Shown here in pieces: positions 26,097-38,600 of a DNA stretch of 64,000 nucleotides. Below the pieces are notes generated by a model that ran no database searches, was not told the origin of the DNA, and saw nothing but the letters and a program-made list of their open reading frames with translations. The translations under genes and the position numbers were made by a program. Positions within the stretch are counted from its first letter, which is position 1. Each line of letters begins with the position of its first letter. Source of the DNA: Torreya grandis (lineage: Eukaryota > Streptophyta > Pinopsida > Cupressales > Taxaceae); the NCBI GenBank assembly GCA_037957365.1, contig JARHVA010002004.1, forward strand, positions 2,275,001 to 2,339,000. The letters are read 5' to 3'.

Positions 26097-26114
26097 TGGT
26101 GCCATTACCAAGAC
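26097..26114 (+). other. Decayed primer binding site-like sequence
   Basis: tggtgccattaccaagac resembles the plant gypsy sequence TGGCGCCGTTGCCGGGGA, differing mainly by C to T and G to A changes expected from methyl-cytosine decay. Confidence 0.5.
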
Positions 26115-26132
26115 CCATAGTATTTTCCTTCA

Positions 26133-27300
26133 TGACAGTGGAAAATGATTGAACAATTATCACTTGATAACATTGAACAATGGACTATTAGTGTTGAGGA
26201 TAACTTTGTAGTATTGTTTATCGAACCAGGAATCTCTACACATGAATGGGTTGACCAAAATATATATAATTCATTATATGAGACATTCTTTGTGGAGGTA
26301 CCTATTCATCTACATGCTTGGATCATGGCTTGTGATCAAGACAGGTTTATAAATCATGGATGGAAGCCAACTTGGACATTAGAGCATTAAAAAGCTCTAG
26401 CAAAGCTAGGAGTGCCTTCGATGTGTGTTGTTGATGTTTAGTTGCATGAGGTGTTAAATAGTTATGTCTTTGAGTATGAAGTTTCAAATTATTATTGTCT
26501 AGAGAAATTTCATTTCCATTTTTTTTTTAAAACTATGTGGTAAATATCTCAAACATTTTCCTCTAGAAGTGAAGAAGCTCTTTATAGATTCTAGACTTGA
26601 GACTTTTTCCATGGAGGGATAAACTCTTATTTGCATGAGCAAAATGGTTGATAGAGGAATACAAGGGTATATATGAGGTAGAATTATTGATTTGATATGG
26701 TAGCTAGTCAATGGGAATTATAAAAGTGTAAATATGATAAAGATCAGTGAAGGATTATAGGTGGAATCAATCTAGGAAGGGGATGGGAGGACTTAAAAAG
26801 TGATGAGAGGGTTTGTAGGGAAGTGGAAGAACATAAGAAGGACTCCCAAATTTTTTGATCATAACCAATGCTATTTATAGTATATGTAGGAGAATCAATA
26901 CAAGAAGTGGTGACTGAAGAACCCTAGTTGGAGAGACCTAGTTTCCCACCGATAGTGTAAACTAATGATTTTGAGTTAGATGATATAATTGTACACAACT
27001 AGGATACAAAAAATATAGATTAAGATATTGAACCTATGTAAGAAACCTTAGTAGAATAAGTTTTATATACTAGTGTATTAGATATTTATTTTCATTGACA
27101 AAGTAATACTATGGCCCAACTTGGAATGCCTAGTGGACCAATCATAACTATTGGTCAAATTATTGTCATGACTATAGTTATTAAAACTTCCTCAAAAACC
27201 AAAATTATGGGTTCTTTAGCTGTTATAGGAGGCATGGGAGGTGGATCTGATGGTGGCTTAAGTGATGGACCAAGAATGGGCATAGGTCATAATGGTTGAC
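26133..27300 (+). pseudogene. gag-like ORF remnant following LTR and PBS
   Basis: The first part (26145-26390) is open and reads MIEQLSLDNIEQWT and HAWIMACDQDRFINHGWKPT. After a stop the frame continues LGVPSMCVVDV. The last part (27111-27299) is Gly-rich (GGMGGGSDGGLSDGPRMGIG), as often seen at the end of plant gypsy gag. Position right after an LTR and PBS supports gag; I do not recognise a specific family. 26720-27110 has stops and only weak protein-like text. The remnant stops where the duplicated minus-strand block X begins. Confidence 0.45.
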
Positions 27301-27339
27301 TTCCCCCTAAGGATTAGGAGGGATAAAAAGTGTTAATCA

Positions 27340-28960
27340 ACTGATACTATCAGTACATATGCGGTCCAAATCTATCCCAACAATGCAGTCAGGTGATCTA
27401 ATATTAAGACCATTTGTATATCTCATTATTCTATCTACGATTATAAATCTACCACTTGTAGGTGATATTTATCTCTTAACACTAATCCTAGACACCTTAG
27501 CCACCCTCACCCTCACATCTTATTGAATACTATCAATATGTGCATGGTTTTCCACACTAATAGGTGGATTATAAGGCCCCACCACATTAGGACTTTTCCC
27601 CATCACTCCCTGATCCCCCCCACATACACCCTGATCACCTCGAGTTATATCCTAATCACCCCCATCAATAACCATAAAATCTTGGTAATTCCTATCATGA
27701 CAATCATCCCCACCATCTCTCTTAGCATATGGTTGCATCCTCTATGCCCATCATCTCTTCAATCATGCATATGCCTATAAGATCCTCTATATTTCCCCTC
27801 TTCTCATAGGAAACTATGTTGGTCATAACAATATCCATGGCCATCTCTGTCTTGACCATCTTGTATAATTTATAGTTACTCCAAAATGTTTTATAGCTAT
27901 CTAATAATCCCCTACTAGAGGAACTATGTTGTGATAATCTACCTATGCCAAAGCCCTATCAATTATATTCCCCTATTGAGGCCTCTCTCTCTATCACTCT
28001 TGTAAAATAAATGCTCCTCTCTTAGGACATCCTACTGATATCCAAACTATCTCTACACTCTATCAGAATGGTATCTCTTGATGATGTAATCTCAATGCCC
28101 TATCAAATAACACTTTGCCATCATACAAGTATAATGTGCATCCTCTACCCACTCCCACTATATCATCTTCTACAACATTCTAGTAATTAGGTACTCAATT
28201 AAACTATCTAATGCCTATTTATAAAATATCATGTCACATACATGAGTTGTCTTCACTCCCAGAATGATATACCATCTAAACACTAGAAAATGATCAAGAT
28301 CATGAACTACTTAGGTGCCTAGTGACCTCTTGATTTCCATGTGCTCCTAATAATATATTTAAATCAATAATGAGGGTTCACAACTTACCACTCCCCTATA
28401 TATACATATATGAATTTCCCTATATAGGTAGCCCAACATAATAGGTCCCCATGCAAAAACTTGATAATCATGCACCTATATGAATCCACTAACCACACTT
28501 TTTTGGTAATGATATGGAAGTAACAAGAAACATGAATACTAGGGTCAACCTATCAATAGTACCATCTTTGATGGCCCTATCAATGTCAATCCATGAATCA
28601 TGGAATCTGACTTGTAGATGTTCACATAGCCACTACACAATCAGACTCCATGCCCATGACCTCCAATAGATCACATCTCCTCTTATAGTTTATCTAAAAA
28701 TGCAACCCATGTCCTCCAAAGTCACTATTATCTTTCATATGATGAAGTGAAAATTGCTCATCCCAGAATGTCACCACTCCACCCACACAGTTATGAGAGC
28801 CCAATTTATCTAAATGAATGACATCATGGTAATATAATATAGGTCAGTCATTTCTAGCACTCTAAAATAAATTGGTCTCACTCGATGCATCTCATGTAAT
28901 ACCAGTGGTTATCATAGTATGGATGCTAGCACACCTAAACCTTCTTACACCACCAAACCT
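27340..28960 (-). pseudogene. Unknown protein pseudogene X, copy A
   Basis: Protein-like on the minus strand with stops. From its N-terminal side (right): CVGGVVTFWDEQFSLHHMKD near 28790, RRCDLLEVMGMESDCVV near 28670, PSIHVSCYFHIITKKVWLV near 28510, VVEDDIVGVGRGCTLYLYDG near 28150, VLFDRALRLHHQEIPF near 28090, and an Asp/Gly-rich tail (GDQGV) near 27620. Copy B at about 51760-53380 repeats the whole stretch at roughly 85 percent identity by eye, which supports it as a real former ORF or element. The content (Trp/Cys-rich core, hydrophilic Gly/Asp tail) could be a retroelement or transposon protein, but I recognise no family. Confidence 0.45.
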
Positions 28961-29584
28961 ATTATCCCTTAATCACTACAAACTAACACCCTAACTTGAA
29001 TTTTTCATATCTCATACCCACCCTACCTTTCCATACCTATTCTACCTATCTAGCTACATATTCCCTTCTTATCACATTACCCAACTAAGTATTAAAAATA
29101 ACCATTAGCAAAATTGCTTTTGGCTCCTAACCCTAACTTATAATTTTGGCAAAATTGCTCTTCACTTCTTTTAGTTTTACAAAATTGCAACTCACAACCT
29201 GTAGTTATACAAAATTACAAGTCACCCTATGCAAAATTTAAAAACTAAAGTTCACATGTCATGGTTTTATAAAACTATAATTTGCTATAAGTGATAGTTC
29301 AAAACTATAGGTAATGAGTGCATTACTACAAATTATGTGCATAAAATCGTATCTCAAGGCAATATCCCTAGTTGTAATTTTTCATTGTTCGAATTTAACC
29401 CTCATTAATACCTTAATAAATGTAATGAAAGAATAAAATGACAAACTAAGATGGGGTACCTACCACTTGTCCTACCTTAGCTAGTCATTGGAACTCACAA
29501 ACTCTTTATCCATAATGGGAAGCACGTGGGAATGTGATCCATTATATATGGCTCTAGAGCACAAGATTAAAAAATCCAAGAGTA

Positions 29585-29619
<35 letters not shown>

Positions 29620-31630
29620 ACTTTTTCTATTTTACCCCCCACAACCCTATTATTTTTGCCTTTCACTATGTTTTAGTCCACATTAACCATTCCCATTTAT
29701 CCAAACAACTCATTTTGATTCACATGTCCATTTATCCATCTTTTAATCACATTTCTAATAACTAATCTCCATCCCACAACTCATTGTAATCATTTTCAGG
29801 GGTATAGTCTTCTATTTCCCCACTCCCTATCTAACATTATGAGTCAAAAATACATCATCCTGAGGTCTTTTTAGACTATGTGGGTAGTACTTGGCCACTT
29901 TTTAGTGACCAAAGATGGCTCAAACACTAATTCCTATCATATCCTCCCATGGTCACTCGAAGATATTAAATCATGTTGAGCTACAATCCTCATATAAAAT
30001 CTATCAATCATCATAAATCACTTATCTGCTATCCTTTTCTCAACCTATAGCTCTCCCTTGCATGCATCCTTGTATGAAAAATGTCATCAACTCATAGCCT
30101 TATTTATCTATCCATTTCTTAAACATATGTCTTTGTCTCAAGATTATTCATCTTATCGCATGAATCTACTCTCCTCTCTACTTGACATTGGTCTTTACCT
30201 AGGATTCATCTTATGAGGCTAATCATTGTGGCTAAGGTGTGTTATCCCTTGGGACTAGTCTTACACCTATAACCCCTTTCCCTCATGTTTATGCTTGGGG
30301 TATATTATCATTTTTAGGTAAACTATCATCTAAGGCATTTCAACCCCTCATCATCTTGATCCCCACCACATGATCTCTTTTTGAGTGGCCATTCTATTGA
30401 TTCCTCTCTACATACCACCTTGAGGGGGTAATGTTTTTTCTTTGAAATACCATTAATTTGCACTTCTTTAGTTTTAATGACCTTTCAAAGAGCTTCAAAA
30501 TGTATACATCTAAATCTTCTTACCTTAACTATTTCACTAATTTTGTTATTAATTATAATTAATCATGTAACCATAGTCCTAATTAAATAATTAAATTACA
30601 TTTCCCATTTAATATTTCCTACATCATGTTAACCTTCCTACAACCCCATGCTATATTAATTACTTGATTATCCCACGAACATCCCACTAAATAACTAATC
30701 CTACCCCATCAATTAACTACTTGCCAAATTAAATTTTAAAATATTCTACCTACCCTCTAGTCCCCCATGTCCCTACCCAAGCCAATCTATCTATAGACTT
30801 TCCTACACACCTACATCCTTAAATCTCCCTAAAACCCATAAATTAGCCCCTATTAATCTCTCATTAAATCTAGAATCCTCTAAAATTTAGATCCTCCTCT
30901 AACATTGTAGAATTATCTAAAACTAGAGAATTCTTATGAATTTAAATTTCATTTTAATTCTCTCCCACGAACTTATAAATAACCAAGCATAGAACTTGGT
31001 TTAACTAACTTGAGAGCCTTGAAAATTTTAAAATTATATATAATATATATTAGCCTTCATTCTCTCATTGCATCCCCATTGTCTTTGCATCTAAGAAGCC
31101 ATTAATCCTTTCATTCTTAGTTGAGATTTGGAGGCTACCATTATCAAGCAAGTCAATAATCCTTGGAGAATCCATTTGAAGATTTTAGAGGGAAGATAAC
31201 ATAAGCAAGATGATAGTAAAAATATTTGTATAGTTTCTAATTGATTCCATATTATCTCCCTTTGAAGATTTTTGTAAGTTTTGGGTTAAGTTACTATATA
31301 TAGTCTATTGAATCAATAGCTCAAAATTTACAACTATACACCATCTATGGAAAAAATTAACCTTAAATGGTTGGTAATTTTTGTAATCCAAAATAACTTG
31401 CTCTAAATGACTCACACGTTCACAAAATTAATTTAAAATACATTCACTATCCTTGAATAACTCAAAGAATGATTCACATATTGACATTTTTTTAAACAAA
31501 CAATCAAACCCTGAGACCCGCACCTAGTTTTTAATTTTTGCAAAAGTCAATAGTAAAAACCTTGAATAATAAAATAAAACATAGAATAATAAAAAGACCC
31601 TTTCTCCCTATAAAAATCCTCACTTTTAAG
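28961..31630. other. Non-coding flank of X, copy A
   Basis: 28961-30615 aligns in order with 53381-54945. No gene recognised. Several short phrases of the type (t)aaaactacaatt/aaaattgc recur at 29110-29300. From about 30615 to 31630 there is no partner in copy B because copy B carries a deletion there. A TATA-like cttataaataac lies at 30970. The Ty1/copia LTR begins at 31631. Confidence 0.6.
29587..29619. repeat. Poly(C) tract, 33 bp
   Basis: An uninterrupted run of 33 C. The matching place in copy B (53926-53945) reads gttaaaatgacttttgttac with no C run. It produces false Gly/Pro-rich frames on both strands. It may be a real expansion or a sequencing/assembly artefact. Confidence 0.9.
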
Positions 31631-32097
31631 TGTTAGTAATATAGAATGTAGAGCAATATCAATAAAATAAAGGCACAAATAAAATGTAGAAAACACAACA
31701 CAAGAAAAACACATATTTAATGTGGTTCACCCAAAATGGGTTATGTCTACACAAAAATAGCTAGTTCTTCTCTTATTCAGTCCAAAAAATGAAGGGATAA
31801 ACCTATAATATATCCACGACAATTTTATATTCACTCACATTCAATGTGTTTCCATGATTACAATTCCCTCATATCAAAGGAGGGTTACATATTAGGGCAA
31901 AAACACACCAACAAAATTTCTACCATTAGATTTGTGACCTAATAGTGAATAGTCTAGATTTCCTCCAAAATTATAATATTTTACAATGCTTTTTTCACCC
32001 CTTAGACCCCCATGATGACCTTACTGGGTGACATTACCCCCTACACCCCCTATCGAAAGCTGATCATTATAATAAGATCAGGGTCCGTCATCCAACA
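31631..32097 (-). repeat. copia 3' LTR, copy A (467 bp)
   Basis: On the plus strand it begins tgttagtaat and ends catccaaca, so the minus strand starts TGTTGGATG and ends CTAACA. It matches 35685-36199 and 56624-57091 along their shared length (cacccaaaatgggttatgtc; tcatatcaaaggagggttac; gggcattataataagatca-like end). Confidence 0.9.
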
Positions 32098-32112
32098 ATC
32101 TCCCACTTAGAG
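32098..32112 (-). other. copia polypurine tract
   Basis: The minus strand reads CTCTAAGTGGGAGAT directly ahead of the LTR TGTTGG, the classical plant copia arrangement for plus-strand priming. Confidence 0.85.
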
Positions 32113-35100
32113 ACTAATTGTTGCAACTCCACTGCTACAACTCTTCCTTGGACTTTATTTTTAACTGTAACGCTGACATGTTTCTCATATTCCATATTAT
32201 CCATGAAGACCTATTGAAGATGAACAACTTTACAACTTCTCCTTTGTGACTACCTTTATTAGTATATCTACATAATTCTGACTTGTATGGATCTTTTCCA
32301 ACTTCAATTGACCATCCTCCAAAACTAGATGAATGAAGTGATACCTAAGTTTTAAATGTTTGGTTCTTCAATCTAATGTTGAGTTCTTTACTAAATGAAT
32401 AACACTATGACTATCACTATACAACCTAAAATTTTCCTTCTTTTGACTAAATTCTTCCATGAACTATTTCATCCATATCATCTCCTTGATTGCTTCTATA
32501 ACTGCAACATATTCTAAATTTGTAGTTGACAAAGCAACTATCTTCTATAATTTTTAAATCTAACTAAATGTTATTTCACCAATAGTGAATGCATAATATT
32601 TGGTACTCTTCCTGTCATCTAAATCTCCAACCATGTCTACATCAACATATCATTTTAAGGTAACATCTGACCCTTCATATCATAATTGTCTATCAACGGT
32701 CCCTCTCAAGTACCTAAGAATTGACTTAACTACATCTGAGTGCTCCTTTCCTAGATTATTCATAAAACTGTTGAAAAATCCCATTTCCTGCACAATGTAT
32801 GGTCTTGTACATCTCATAACATACATTAAAATTCCAATTGTTGAAGCATATGGAACTTTGGACATGTAATTTATTTATTCCTACATTTTAAGACACTATT
32901 ATTTTCTTAATTTGAAGTTCCCTCCCAAAGTTGTACTTAGTAGTTTTGTATCTTGCATATTGAGCCTAACTAATACCTTACTGATGTATTATTCTTAAGA
33001 CAATATCAAATTTCTATTTTTCCTATCTCTTATTATTTTCATACCAAGAATTTTCTTTGCAGCACCCAAATCCTTCATAGCAAATAAATTCACTAGTTTT
33101 CTTTTGAGCTCATTTACATCGTACATGTTAGACCCTGCAACAAGTATGTCATCTACATACAATAACAAGATAATATAGATGTCATTATCTAATCATTTAA
33201 AATATAAATAGTGGTCAGAATGCCATATACTATAACCTTATTCTATCATAAACATGTCAAATTTTAAATACCATTACTTTGGAGCTTGCTTTAGGCCACA
33301 CAAACTCTTCTTCAACCTACGCACAATTTTCTCCTTACCTTTGACTTCGTATCAATATGGATGATCCATATATGTTTCCGCCTCCAAATCACCATGAAGG
33401 AAAATACTATTCACATCTAACTATTCAAGGTGAAAATATTCTACTACTACCAAACTTAAAATAGTTCTTATGAAAGTCATTTTAATAACTGGAGAAAATA
33501 TTTCATTAAAATATATACCTTTATTTTGTGCAAACCCCTTTACAACAAGTTTGGCCTTGTACCTATTTTTATTCCATCTTCTTCCTTCAACATTTAAACC
33601 CATTTATTCTAAAATGTTGTTTAACATGCATACAACTAAACTAAATCCCAAGTTTGGTTATGTAATAAGGATTCCATCTCCTCTTTCATGACTTGCTCCC
33701 ACTTCTTTATGGTTTATACTTTCAATGCTTCTTCATAGCTTTCTGGCTCACAACCATCAATCAATAATAAATAATAAAGTGAAGGAGAGTATCATTCAAA
33801 TAGTCTAATTAATCTATAAAATCTTATAACTATACTTTTATGAGTTTGAGGTACTTGTTGTTGTTGTTGTAGTTGTTGCACATTTTGATATTCTGACACT
33901 TTTAGAATTTCATTTCGAGTGATTTCATCAAGTATAACATATTCTATATTTGATTTTTTTCTTTCCTTGCAACTAATCTCTATACATGACCTCATTAAAG
34001 ATCACATCTCTACTCCTAATGATTTTATGATTTTCAAAATCTCATAAACAGTAACCACAATTATAAACTCCATATCCAATAAAAGTACATTTCTTGGATT
34101 TTGATTCAAGATTGGTTCTATTTTTTTTTTATCAATATGGACAAATGCTTCACAACTAAAATTATTTAAAAATGAATAGTCTACCTCTTTACCTATCCAT
34201 GCTTCCTTTGGAATGCCACCATCCAAAGGAATTGAAGGCCCTCTATTTATTAAGTAAATAACAATATCCATAACATCTATCCAAAATTGTAAGGGTAACC
34301 TTGCATGAAATCTCATGCTCCTTGAACACTCTATGATTGTCCTATTCATCTAAAAGAGCACACCATTTTTTTGTGATGTTCTTGGAACCATTTTTTCTCT
34401 ATGAACCCCATGGGATGAATAGTAATTATCAAACTCCTTGTTTTAGTATTCACCTCCATTTTCTAATCTGACACACTTCAACTTATTTCATGTCTCACTA
34501 TCAACCAAACCTTTCCATTTCTTCAATGTGTCAAAAACATCAAATTTTTTCATATGCAATAAACCCAAGGTTTTATAGTTGCATCATCAATAAAATTAAC
34601 ATAATAAGAAGAGACACCAATGGATGATACTTGAGCTAGTCCCCATACATATGTATGCACAAGATCTAACTTTTCATCCTTTTGGCTTCCTAACTCTGAG
34701 AAATATGGATTTATTCTATTTTTCATACACACAGTGCTCACAAAAATCCAAATACACCTTCTTCAAATCTAGCAACCATTTATTTGAGTGGATAACTTGC
34801 ATCCGCTTCTCACTCATGTGCCCAAGACTATGGTGCCATAATTTTATATATGATTTTGTATAAGCTAAAGTGATAGAAGAGTCAACATTACTTGTAGATA
34901 AATATAATGTACTTACCTTTTCTCCATTTTCTATTACCAATGATCTTTTAGTGGCCTTCCATGATTTTTTTAAAAAAGTAACTATGCATCCCTTACTTCT
35001 CAACTGCCCTGCTAAAATAAGATTTCCTCCCAACTCAGGAACATGACCCACATTTTTTAGAAATCATTTATTTCTATTTTGTAATTTTATCTATATATTA

Positions 35101-35684
35101 CCATTTCTAGCAATTCTACAAGGTTCACCATCACCTAAATAAACATATCTAAAATCACCTTAAACATATTCTTGAAAATATTTCCTATGGGGTGTAGCAT
35201 GAAATGAATCTCCATCAATCTAACACCCAAAAATCATTAATATTATTTAAAGAAAGGATTAAATAATATTGAAACACATCACCTACTACATTTACTTCCT
35301 AATTTTTATCTTTCTATCATTCTCCTTGTTTTCCTTTTCAAAACCAACAATATTTCTTTAGGTGTTCTTTTTTCCCACAAATCCATTACACCAATGTTCC
35401 TGTGTATTTGCATCTACCCTTATTAGACTTCCCATAATTCCATGGGCCCTTTCCTCTATCCTTTTGTCTTCCTTTATTATACATATTCAAAGCGTTACTT
35501 GATGTCTCACCTACACATTTTCATCACATTTTCTTGCTAAGAAAATCACTAATAACATCATCAAACTTTATAGTTTTTGAACCAGAGATAGAATTACTCA
35601 CATCCATGACCAACCCATTCTAGCTTTCTAGCAATGAGTACATAATCAAAAGAGCCCTAACCTCATCATATTAATAAAAAAGAA
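32113..35684 (-). pseudogene. Ty1/copia gag-pol, copy A, decayed
   Basis: Reading leftward: zinc-knuckle region (about 35440-35330; KGRCKYTGTLV, then CGKKEHLKKYC); GAG-pre-integrase open from 35051 to 34716 (MGHVPELGGNLILAGQLRSK; LWHHSLGHMSEKRMQVIHS; CEHC); integrase N-part 34741-34550 (DLVHTYVWGLAQVSS, YYVNFIDDAT); integrase C-part 34349-34002 (MNRTIIECSRSMRF, GIPKEAWIGKEVDYSFL); linker 33995-33792 (VPQTHKSIVIRFYRLIRLFE); RT from 33603 (YKAKLVVKGFAQNKGIYFNE, FSPVIKMTFIRTIL); the catalytic YVDD is intact at 33148-33159 (LLLYVDDILVAGS); RT end 32865-32680 (MSKVPYASTIGILMYVMRCT); RNase H (DDRKSTKYYAFTI, about 32620). Broken by multiple stops and frameshifts. Confidence 0.93.
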
Positions 35685-36199
35685 AGTAATATTAATAAAA
35701 CAAAGATATAAATAAAATGTAAAAAACACAACACAAGAGAAACATAAATTTACCATGTTTCACCCAAAATGGGTTACATCCACATAAAAATAGTCAATTT
35801 TTCTCTTATTTAGTCCTATAAATGAAGATATAAACCTGAAATACATCCACTATAATTTCCTCTTCACTCACACTCAGTGTGCCTCCAAGATTACAATGCC
35901 CTCATATCAAAGGAGGGTTACATATTAGGGGAAAAAATGAACCAACATAATTTCTACCATTATATCTATGACATAATAGTAAATGGTACAGATTTACTAT
36001 GAAACTATGATATTTTAAAGTGCATTTTTTACCCCCGTAGACCACCACAGTGACTTTAATGTGTTTGTGTGTGGCAGGGGGCGGAGGTGGGGGGGAGGGG
36101 AATTCCCCCCCCCCCCCCCCCCCCCCCCCCCGCGCCCCCAACACACTCCCTATGTCAGGAATTGGGCATTATAATAAGATCACGATCTACAATCCAATA
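35685..36199 (-). repeat. copia 5' LTR, copy A, end missing
   Basis: Aligns with the 3' LTR and with the copy-B LTR from attaataaaa to tccaata. The gag-proximal end (tgttaggaatatag...) and the PBS seen in copy B are absent: sequence jumps from cctcatcat (gag) to attaataaaa (LTR). A G/C-rich run replaces part of the LTR near 36074-36131. Confidence 0.85.
36074..36131. repeat. G-run/C-run island inside the 5' LTR
   Basis: Four or more G runs (gggggcgg, gggggggaggggaatt) are followed by 27 C (36105-36131). The matching LTR positions in 32036-32056 and 57018-57046 have only short runs (ttaatggggggcattacccc in copy B). It could form a hairpin or G-quadruplex. It causes false Gly/Pro ORFs. Either a true expansion or an assembly artefact. 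Confidence 0.85.
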
Positions 36200-36465
36200 G
36201 TAAGAAACAATGTCAAAAAAAAATCTAAGGCTTAATCATTTTGAAATAATAACCTAGAGTACTGAAAAAACTTATTTTTCCATTTATAAAAAATTCATAA
36301 GAAAAAGACAAAGAATACTAAAAGTAACTTGTGAGGACCATGATGAGAAGATCTAATCCCAAGAACCACCAAAATAAATCACAAATGGATAAGAATATTT
36401 ATTTTTTAATAGACATTGAAAATACTATTGAGAAACCCTATGACATTAGGTCTCATATCCTTAAT

Positions 36466-36482
36466 GAGGTATAAAATAACTC
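36466..36482 (+). promoter_or_regulatory. TATA-like box within an inverted repeat (Y-1, copy A)
   Basis: gaggtataaaataactc: the TATA sits between gaggt and a near-complement. Related copies lie at 36834-36850, 57241-57256 and 57614-57630. Confidence 0.45.
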
Positions 36483-36833
36483 ACCTATAAGCAATGATAG
36501 ATAAAAAAAATCCATGGATTGGTCATGTTGAAAAATACCAGTTGATATAGACATGGGTTTCCTAAAATGTGCATTTGTGAATCCTAAGACATGCACCTAA
36601 TTTTCCATTTATGCATAATTCAAAAGAAAGAAACCTAGAATAATAAAAAAAACCTTACATTGCCATTAAAAATTGTAAGTCAAAATAACTCTTTCTGAAT
36701 GATTCATAGACTGACTACACTTAAATTAACTATAGTTTAAGAATTCAAGAAGTGAAAATTTTATTTTTAAATTTTTAACAAACATTTGAATCCATATTAG
36801 CATTTGTTAAATGATTTGGGTCACAACGCTAGT

Positions 36834-36850
36834 GAGGTATAAAAAGCCTC
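36834..36850 (+). promoter_or_regulatory. TATA-like box within an inverted repeat (Y-2, copy A)
   Basis: gaggtataaaaagcctc, preceded by caacgctagt and followed by atctatatg(t/c)a(g/a)tgatgg. Same context as the first box about 368 bp upstream, so it is a tandem duplicate. Confidence 0.5.
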
Positions 36851-37920
36851 ATCTATATGTAGTGATGGAAATTGATGACAAGTAATCTTATAGTCATTGT
36901 TATTATTCCTATCATCTCATATGCCAAACACTTTATCTCTTATTCCCTTCAACAACATTGCTCATGAAATGTGATGTCCAAATGGGAATGAAGAGGGGAT
37001 GATGGTGCGAGAAGCTCGGCATCAAATAGTGTAATAATCAAAGAATTGAAAGTGAGGTGATGGGTAATAACTGTAGGGTGGTGAGACATTAATGCCTCAT
37101 CACCTTGAAGTGGGTATATTCATTTTTTGGGTTGTGGATTATTAATAAGGGTTTAAATGGCTAACTTTTAGTGCCCACTTGGATTTTTGTGGGTGATTTT
37201 ACCATCGTCGATCGATCGGACCTCCAAAATGGCACCATAATGACCCCTTACATGACAATCAAAACCATGGGTCCATACTACCATGTCAGATGTTTAAAAT
37301 CTAAAATAAAAAGGTTGACACATAAATATATCCATCAACATCAGTTTTCCTTTTTGATATGTCACGGTTTGGATGTCACATAAGCACAAAATTATGTCTT
37401 AATACTTTTGAGTCCTCTCCCTTAGTGAGGTGTAGACCGAAAAAAATTGTAGAGACCAAATTAAGGTCCCTTTTTACTTTTAAAACTATACCACATGCCA
37501 AGTTAAATGATCAAAGTGCAATGATTGAAGTCCATTGTATGTTTATGTAAATTTAATTACGCTTAATAACTAATATTTGGAATTGTGGGAATTTGATTTG
37601 TATAATGAAACATTTTACTTTTGGTATTCCAAATTTAAAAAATAGGTTAAGCTTTGTATTTCATGTTTGAGGTCATTTTCCATATATATTTTTTTAACAA
37701 ACTCTTACTATACTTTTTTACCAATGTTTTTTTTTTTAAATCAGTGTAAATTTTATGCATGTACAACTAACTTCACATATTTTATCATGGACATGATTTT
37801 TCTACAATTTAATTTAACAAACATTTTTTTGAGAAAGGATTGGAGGGTATTAATATTTTAGGGCATAGATAGAATATAATTTCTTTCAAAAGAATCAAGT
37901 TCAATAAGCAACTTCAAAAA

Positions 37921-38600
37921 AATGGAGTTCTTCATGCATAAACCTCATAAAAGTCATGCTCCATATTTGTGAGGAAATGTAAGAGAAAAACCAAAATATA
38001 ACCATTGTGTTCCTCATTCACAAATAGATTTAAATGATACATATGGTGCTATTAAAGTGGATGAATCTCAGACTTCTTCAAACTTTTATCAACATGCTAG
38101 TCAAGGAGTTGATAATTATTCACAATAAAACTTAGAAATGGATGAAATTATTTCATTAACTCAAACATTTGAAATTTATAATACTAATGAGGAGATGAAA
38201 AAATAATGCAAAGAGAAAATTTAGCCAAAACATGTGGTTTAGCATTAATTTTAAATTTTGAAGAGGTGTATGAAGATGCAAACCTTGGAAACCTTGGAAA
38301 ATGACAATGGAATAAAGTGGAAAATGGTGTAAATGTTAGTTGTGAAACATAATTGATAGGAATTCAATGTAAATACAAGTGACCCAGGTTGAGAAAGTCC
38401 TTAAAAAAATAGAAACATTTGGAAACACCACAGGGGCTACACCTTCAACATGGATTTTTTATGAAGACATAAATTTCATTATTGAGAAAAATTACAAGAT
38501 AATAGGTCTTATGAAAGGTTATGATATAAAAAAGTGGTTCAATGTAAGCATGATTTCAATTGAAAAAGATACAAAATGAAGATCAGATGAATATAATCCA
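37921..38600 (+). pseudogene. PIF/Harbinger trihelix (Myb/SANT-like) ORF, copy A
   Basis: Reads MEFFMHKPHKSHAPYL and VPHSQIDLNDTYGAIKVDES, then a trihelix-type DNA-binding domain (about 38290-38560): a W-N-K-V start, GIQCKYK, QVEKVLKKIETFGNTTGATP, STWIFYEDINFIIEKNYKII, GLMKGYD. The GIQC..K...L...KK.E...STWxxYE order is typical of plant trihelix proteins and of the second ORF of PIF/Harbinger elements, which helps the transposase bind DNA. Stops and shifts occur in the first half. The copy-B homologue is at 59290-59960. A matching transposase lies downstream on the same strand at 43600-44830. Confidence 0.65.

Larger units (their letters stand above)
31631..36199 (-). mobile_element. Ty1/copia retrotransposon, copy A
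   Basis: Minus-strand element bounded by a 3' LTR on the left (31631-32097) and a damaged 5' LTR on the right (35685-36199). Flanks read ttaag on the left and gtaag on the right, compatible with a 5-bp target-site duplication with one change. Internal order from right: gag remnant and zinc knuckle, GAG-pre-integrase, integrase, RT, RNase H, polypurine tract. The 5' LTR, PBS and gag N-terminus are partly deleted near 35670. Confidence 0.9.
36200..37920. other. Non-coding block Y, copy A
   Basis: Aligns with 57092-59290 of copy B, minus an extra segment of about 630 bp in B. Contains two TATA-bearing subrepeats about 370 bp apart. A 70-codon frame at 37171-37383 is shared in part with copy B but broken there and matches nothing I know. 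This block is likely the non-coding part of an old element into which the copia inserted, or the 5' region of the Harbinger element. Confidence 0.6.

Noticed and set aside
29481..29676. Gly-rich/Pro-rich frames on both strands
   Set aside because: Entirely caused by the 33-bp C run.
32600..34863. Plus-strand frames across the copia element
   Set aside because: Antisense of recognisable copia pol domains.
35902..36235. Gly/Pro-rich frames on both strands
   Set aside because: Caused by the G/C island inside the copia LTR.
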